Shown here piece after piece: positions 62,377 to 64,000 of a stretch of 64,000 nucleotides of DNA (positions are counted from its first letter, which is position 1; every line of letters starts with the position of its first letter). Below the pieces are notes generated by a model that worked only from the letters and a program-made list of their open reading frames with translations, was not told where the DNA came from and searched no databases. The position numbers and the translations under genes are program-made. The DNA is from Agrobacterium vitis (GTDB lineage Bacteria > Pseudomonadota > Alphaproteobacteria > Rhizobiales > Rhizobiaceae), in the NCBI RefSeq assembly GCF_037039395.1, contig NZ_CP146244.1, forward strand, positions 558,001 to 622,000, in the 5' to 3' direction.

Positions 62377-63699
62377 ATGCAGTCGAATAAGACGCATGCC
62401 CCTGCCAATTTTCGGGTAAATAAAGGTTTCGAATACAGTTTTCAGGCTGCCAAGGTGTTGGGCGCGCTATGGGCAATCGTGCTGCTGGTCGTGGCTGTGC
62501 CAAGTATCGGTACCGCCGTCGTCAACGCCCGAATGATCACCGATCTCAATATGGATCGAGCGGTCTTCGGCATAGGCTTTGGCCTTTTTGTGATGATGAT
62601 GGGTTTTCAGGCCCCAGTCGTCGCGGTGCTGATCCGCAAATTCGGGTATCGGTCAACAGTTGCTTTCGGATGCCTTGTGTTGTGCCTGGGGTCGGTTGCC
62701 ATGGCGACTGTCGTGCATAATGGCTGGCAATATGCCGTGGCTTTTGGCCTGTTGGCCGGTTCCGGCGTCTGCATTGCCGGCATGCTGCCAGCCCAGACAA
62801 TCGTGACGAGATGGTTTCACGCCCGCCGGGCCCTGGCTGTCTCCATCGTATTTTCAGCAGTCGAAATTGGTGGTTTCTTTTCTCCACCGGCGCTGGAAAG
62901 ACTGATGGCGATATCAGGCGATTGGCGCACAGCCTGGTGGCTTATTGCCGGATCGGCGCTCATTGCGATGATAACGGCCTATGTCGCGCTGGATGAGCGG
63001 CGGGTCGAAAATTACATTTCCCGAAATCCTGCTCCATCCTTCGCACGCGAAAACAGCAAGGTTTTCAAGAGTTCGGTTCATTGGACGCTCCGCGAAGCAC
63101 TGGGAACGAAGGCTTACTGGCTTATTCTGACCTATATGAGCATTGCAGGGGTCGCCTGGATCTTCCTGATGGCTCATGGTGTGGTGCATCTGCGTGATGT
63201 CGGCTATTCGCCTGCTGAAGCGGCTAACGCCGTCGCGGTCATTATCGTCGCCTCGTTCATTGGCAACATGACCGCTGGTTTTCTGGGTGATCGCATTTCA
63301 CCATCGCTGATCTCAGCAGCAAGCATGGTATTGATTGTTTTCGGCTTTTGCATGGTGATCAAGCCCGTAGGCTTTACCGGAATCCTGCTCTATGCGCTTC
63401 CTGCCGGCATTGGCTACGGTGCCTCGCAAGTCTGCCTGATGGCACTCCTGGGCAATTATTTTGGCAAGGCATCCTTTTCCGCCATTCTGGGTTCAATGAT
63501 GCCGGTATCGACGCTCTGCGCGGCGATTGGCGCGGGGTCGGCAGGGGCCGTTTTCGATCAAACCGGCACATATCAATGGGTGTTTATCACGATCATCATC
63601 CTGTGCGTGGTCGCGTTCCTTGCCATTCTTGCAGCATCACCACCGCAAAACCGGGGAGACAAGGAGGAGGTCTCCGGGAGTCCAATCGCAGCGGAATAA
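62377..63699 (+). CDS. MFS transporter (organic anion/aromatic acid type)
   Basis: The 440-residue protein has about twelve membrane spans and the MFS loop motif in V-L-I-R-K-F-G-Y-R-S near residue 88. A matching G-D-R-I-S-P loop lies in the second half. Such permeases often import the acid degraded by neighbouring enzymes. ATG 62377 follows AAGAGGAGGA. The frame extends back to 62317 without a ribosome binding site. It follows the oxygenase gene and probably belongs to the same operon. Confidence 0.9.
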   Translation: MQSNKTHAPANFRVNKGFEYSFQAAKVLGALWAIVLLVVAVPSIGTAVVNARMITDLNMDRAVFGIGFGLFVMMMGFQAPVVAVLIRKFGYRSTVAFGCLVLCLGSVAMATVVHNGWQYAVAFGLLAGSGVCIAGMLPAQTIVTRWFHARRALAVSIVFSAVEIGGFFSPPALERLMAISGDWRTAWWLIAGSALIAMITAYVALDERRVENYISRNPAPSFARENSKVFKSSVHWTLREALGTKAYWLILTYMSIAGVAWIFLMAHGVVHLRDVGYSPAEAANAVAVIIVASFIGNMTAGFLGDRISPSLISAASMVLIVFGFCMVIKPVGFTGILLYALPAGIGYGASQVCLMALLGNYFGKASFSAILGSMMPVSTLCAAIGAGSAGAVFDQTGTYQWVFITIIILCVVAFLAILAASPPQNRGDKEEVSGSPIAAE

Positions 63700-63725
63700 C
63701 GAATGATAAAAATGGGAGGGTGATA

Positions 63726-64000
63726 ATGCGAACTTTAAATCTGCTGGCAGTGCCTTTGCTGCTCGTATCCCTGATGCCGGCCGCAGCAGCCGATACAGCG
63801 GAACCGCCGTCAAGCGATACGCCACCTGGCGAGGGAGCCATGCCCGGTCCGGTCTATTCCGGCCCCTTGGCCAGCGTGGGGAGAACTCTGCATGACAATG
63901 GTATCGACCTTCAACTCGATTTTGTCGATTTCTATCAGAATGCCCCCTCCTTTGGGGCGGCAGGTGGCTCATCGGCCAATTACGGGATGTTTATTTTAGG
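63726..64000 (+). CDS. Carbohydrate-selective porin, OprB-like (runs off right edge)
   Basis: The first 91 codons are visible. They encode a signal peptide (L-L-A-V-P-L-L-L-V-S-L-M-P-A-A-A-A, cleaved near residue 21), a proline-rich linker, and S-V-G-R-T-L-H-D-N-G-I-D-L-Q-L-D-F-V-D-F-Y-Q-N. That last stretch resembles the opening strand of OprB porins. It would be an outer-membrane channel working with the MFS permease. ATG 63726 has a GGGAGG site. The rest lies outside the window. Confidence 0.72.
   Translation, partial: MRTLNLLAVPLLLVSLMPAAAADTAEPPSSDTPPGEGAMPGPVYSGPLASVGRTLHDNGIDLQLDFVDFYQNAPSFGAAGGSSANYGMFIL

Overview
The window reads as an accessory, catabolism-rich stretch of a Rhizobiaceae genome (Agrobacterium/Allorhizobium/Rhizobium type). 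The reasons are the high-GC coding style, the Pha-type cation/proton antiporter with subunits A and B fused, the many ABC uptake operons each next to its own regulator, and short palindromic intergenic elements of the kind known from rhizobia. This assignment is inference from gene content. The density of transport and catabolic operons would fit a secondary chromosome or megaplasmid, but no replication genes are seen.

Layout. 1-3.5 kb: the start of an ECF sigma factor at the edge, a PhnA-like protein, and a membrane PQQ glucose dehydrogenase with a clear terminator. 3.6-11.7 kb: a ROK repressor divergent from an operon in ugpBAECQ order (binding protein, two permeases, ATPase, glycerophosphodiesterase) plus a metallophosphoesterase. 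The first permease gene is broken by a triplicated 10-bp unit. 11.75-13.3 kb: a three-gene minus-strand group of tail-collar protein, small DUF6916-like protein and GNAT protein. 13.7-19.1 kb: a 1790-residue surface protein made of FN3, Ig-like and putative-Ig modules on a strict 543-bp period, ending in an autotransporter barrel. 19.4-22.6 kb: a LodA/LodB-type quinoprotein oxidase pair. 22.6-28.6 kb: a complete mnh/pha antiporter operon.

28.7-46.3 kb holds two convergent operons that look like one nitrogen-compound scavenging island. On the plus strand are a BMP-type nucleoside/base ABC transporter, an amidase and a CodA-like deaminase, preceded by an ACCA-NN-TGGT operator-like site. On the minus strand are a LysR regulator, a polyamine-type ABC transporter and four enzymes (FAD oxidoreductase, creatininase-family amidohydrolase, questin-oxidase-family protein, metal amidohydrolase), nearly all translationally overlapped. 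The joint substrate is not known and this is the best candidate for an undescribed pathway.

46.6-54.5 kb: a peptide/opine-type ABC system (fused DppDF-like ATPase, MarR regulator, FAD amine oxidase, binding protein, two permeases) interspersed with mosaic palindromic repeats. 54.7-59.5 kb: a ROK-regulated CUT2 sugar transporter with an SDR dehydrogenase. 59.6-64 kb: a MarR regulator facing a two-component flavin monooxygenase (reductase plus a frameshifted acyl-CoA-dehydrogenase-fold oxygenase), an MFS permease and the start of an OprB-like porin. All functional calls rest on motifs and gene order read by eye; no database search was run.
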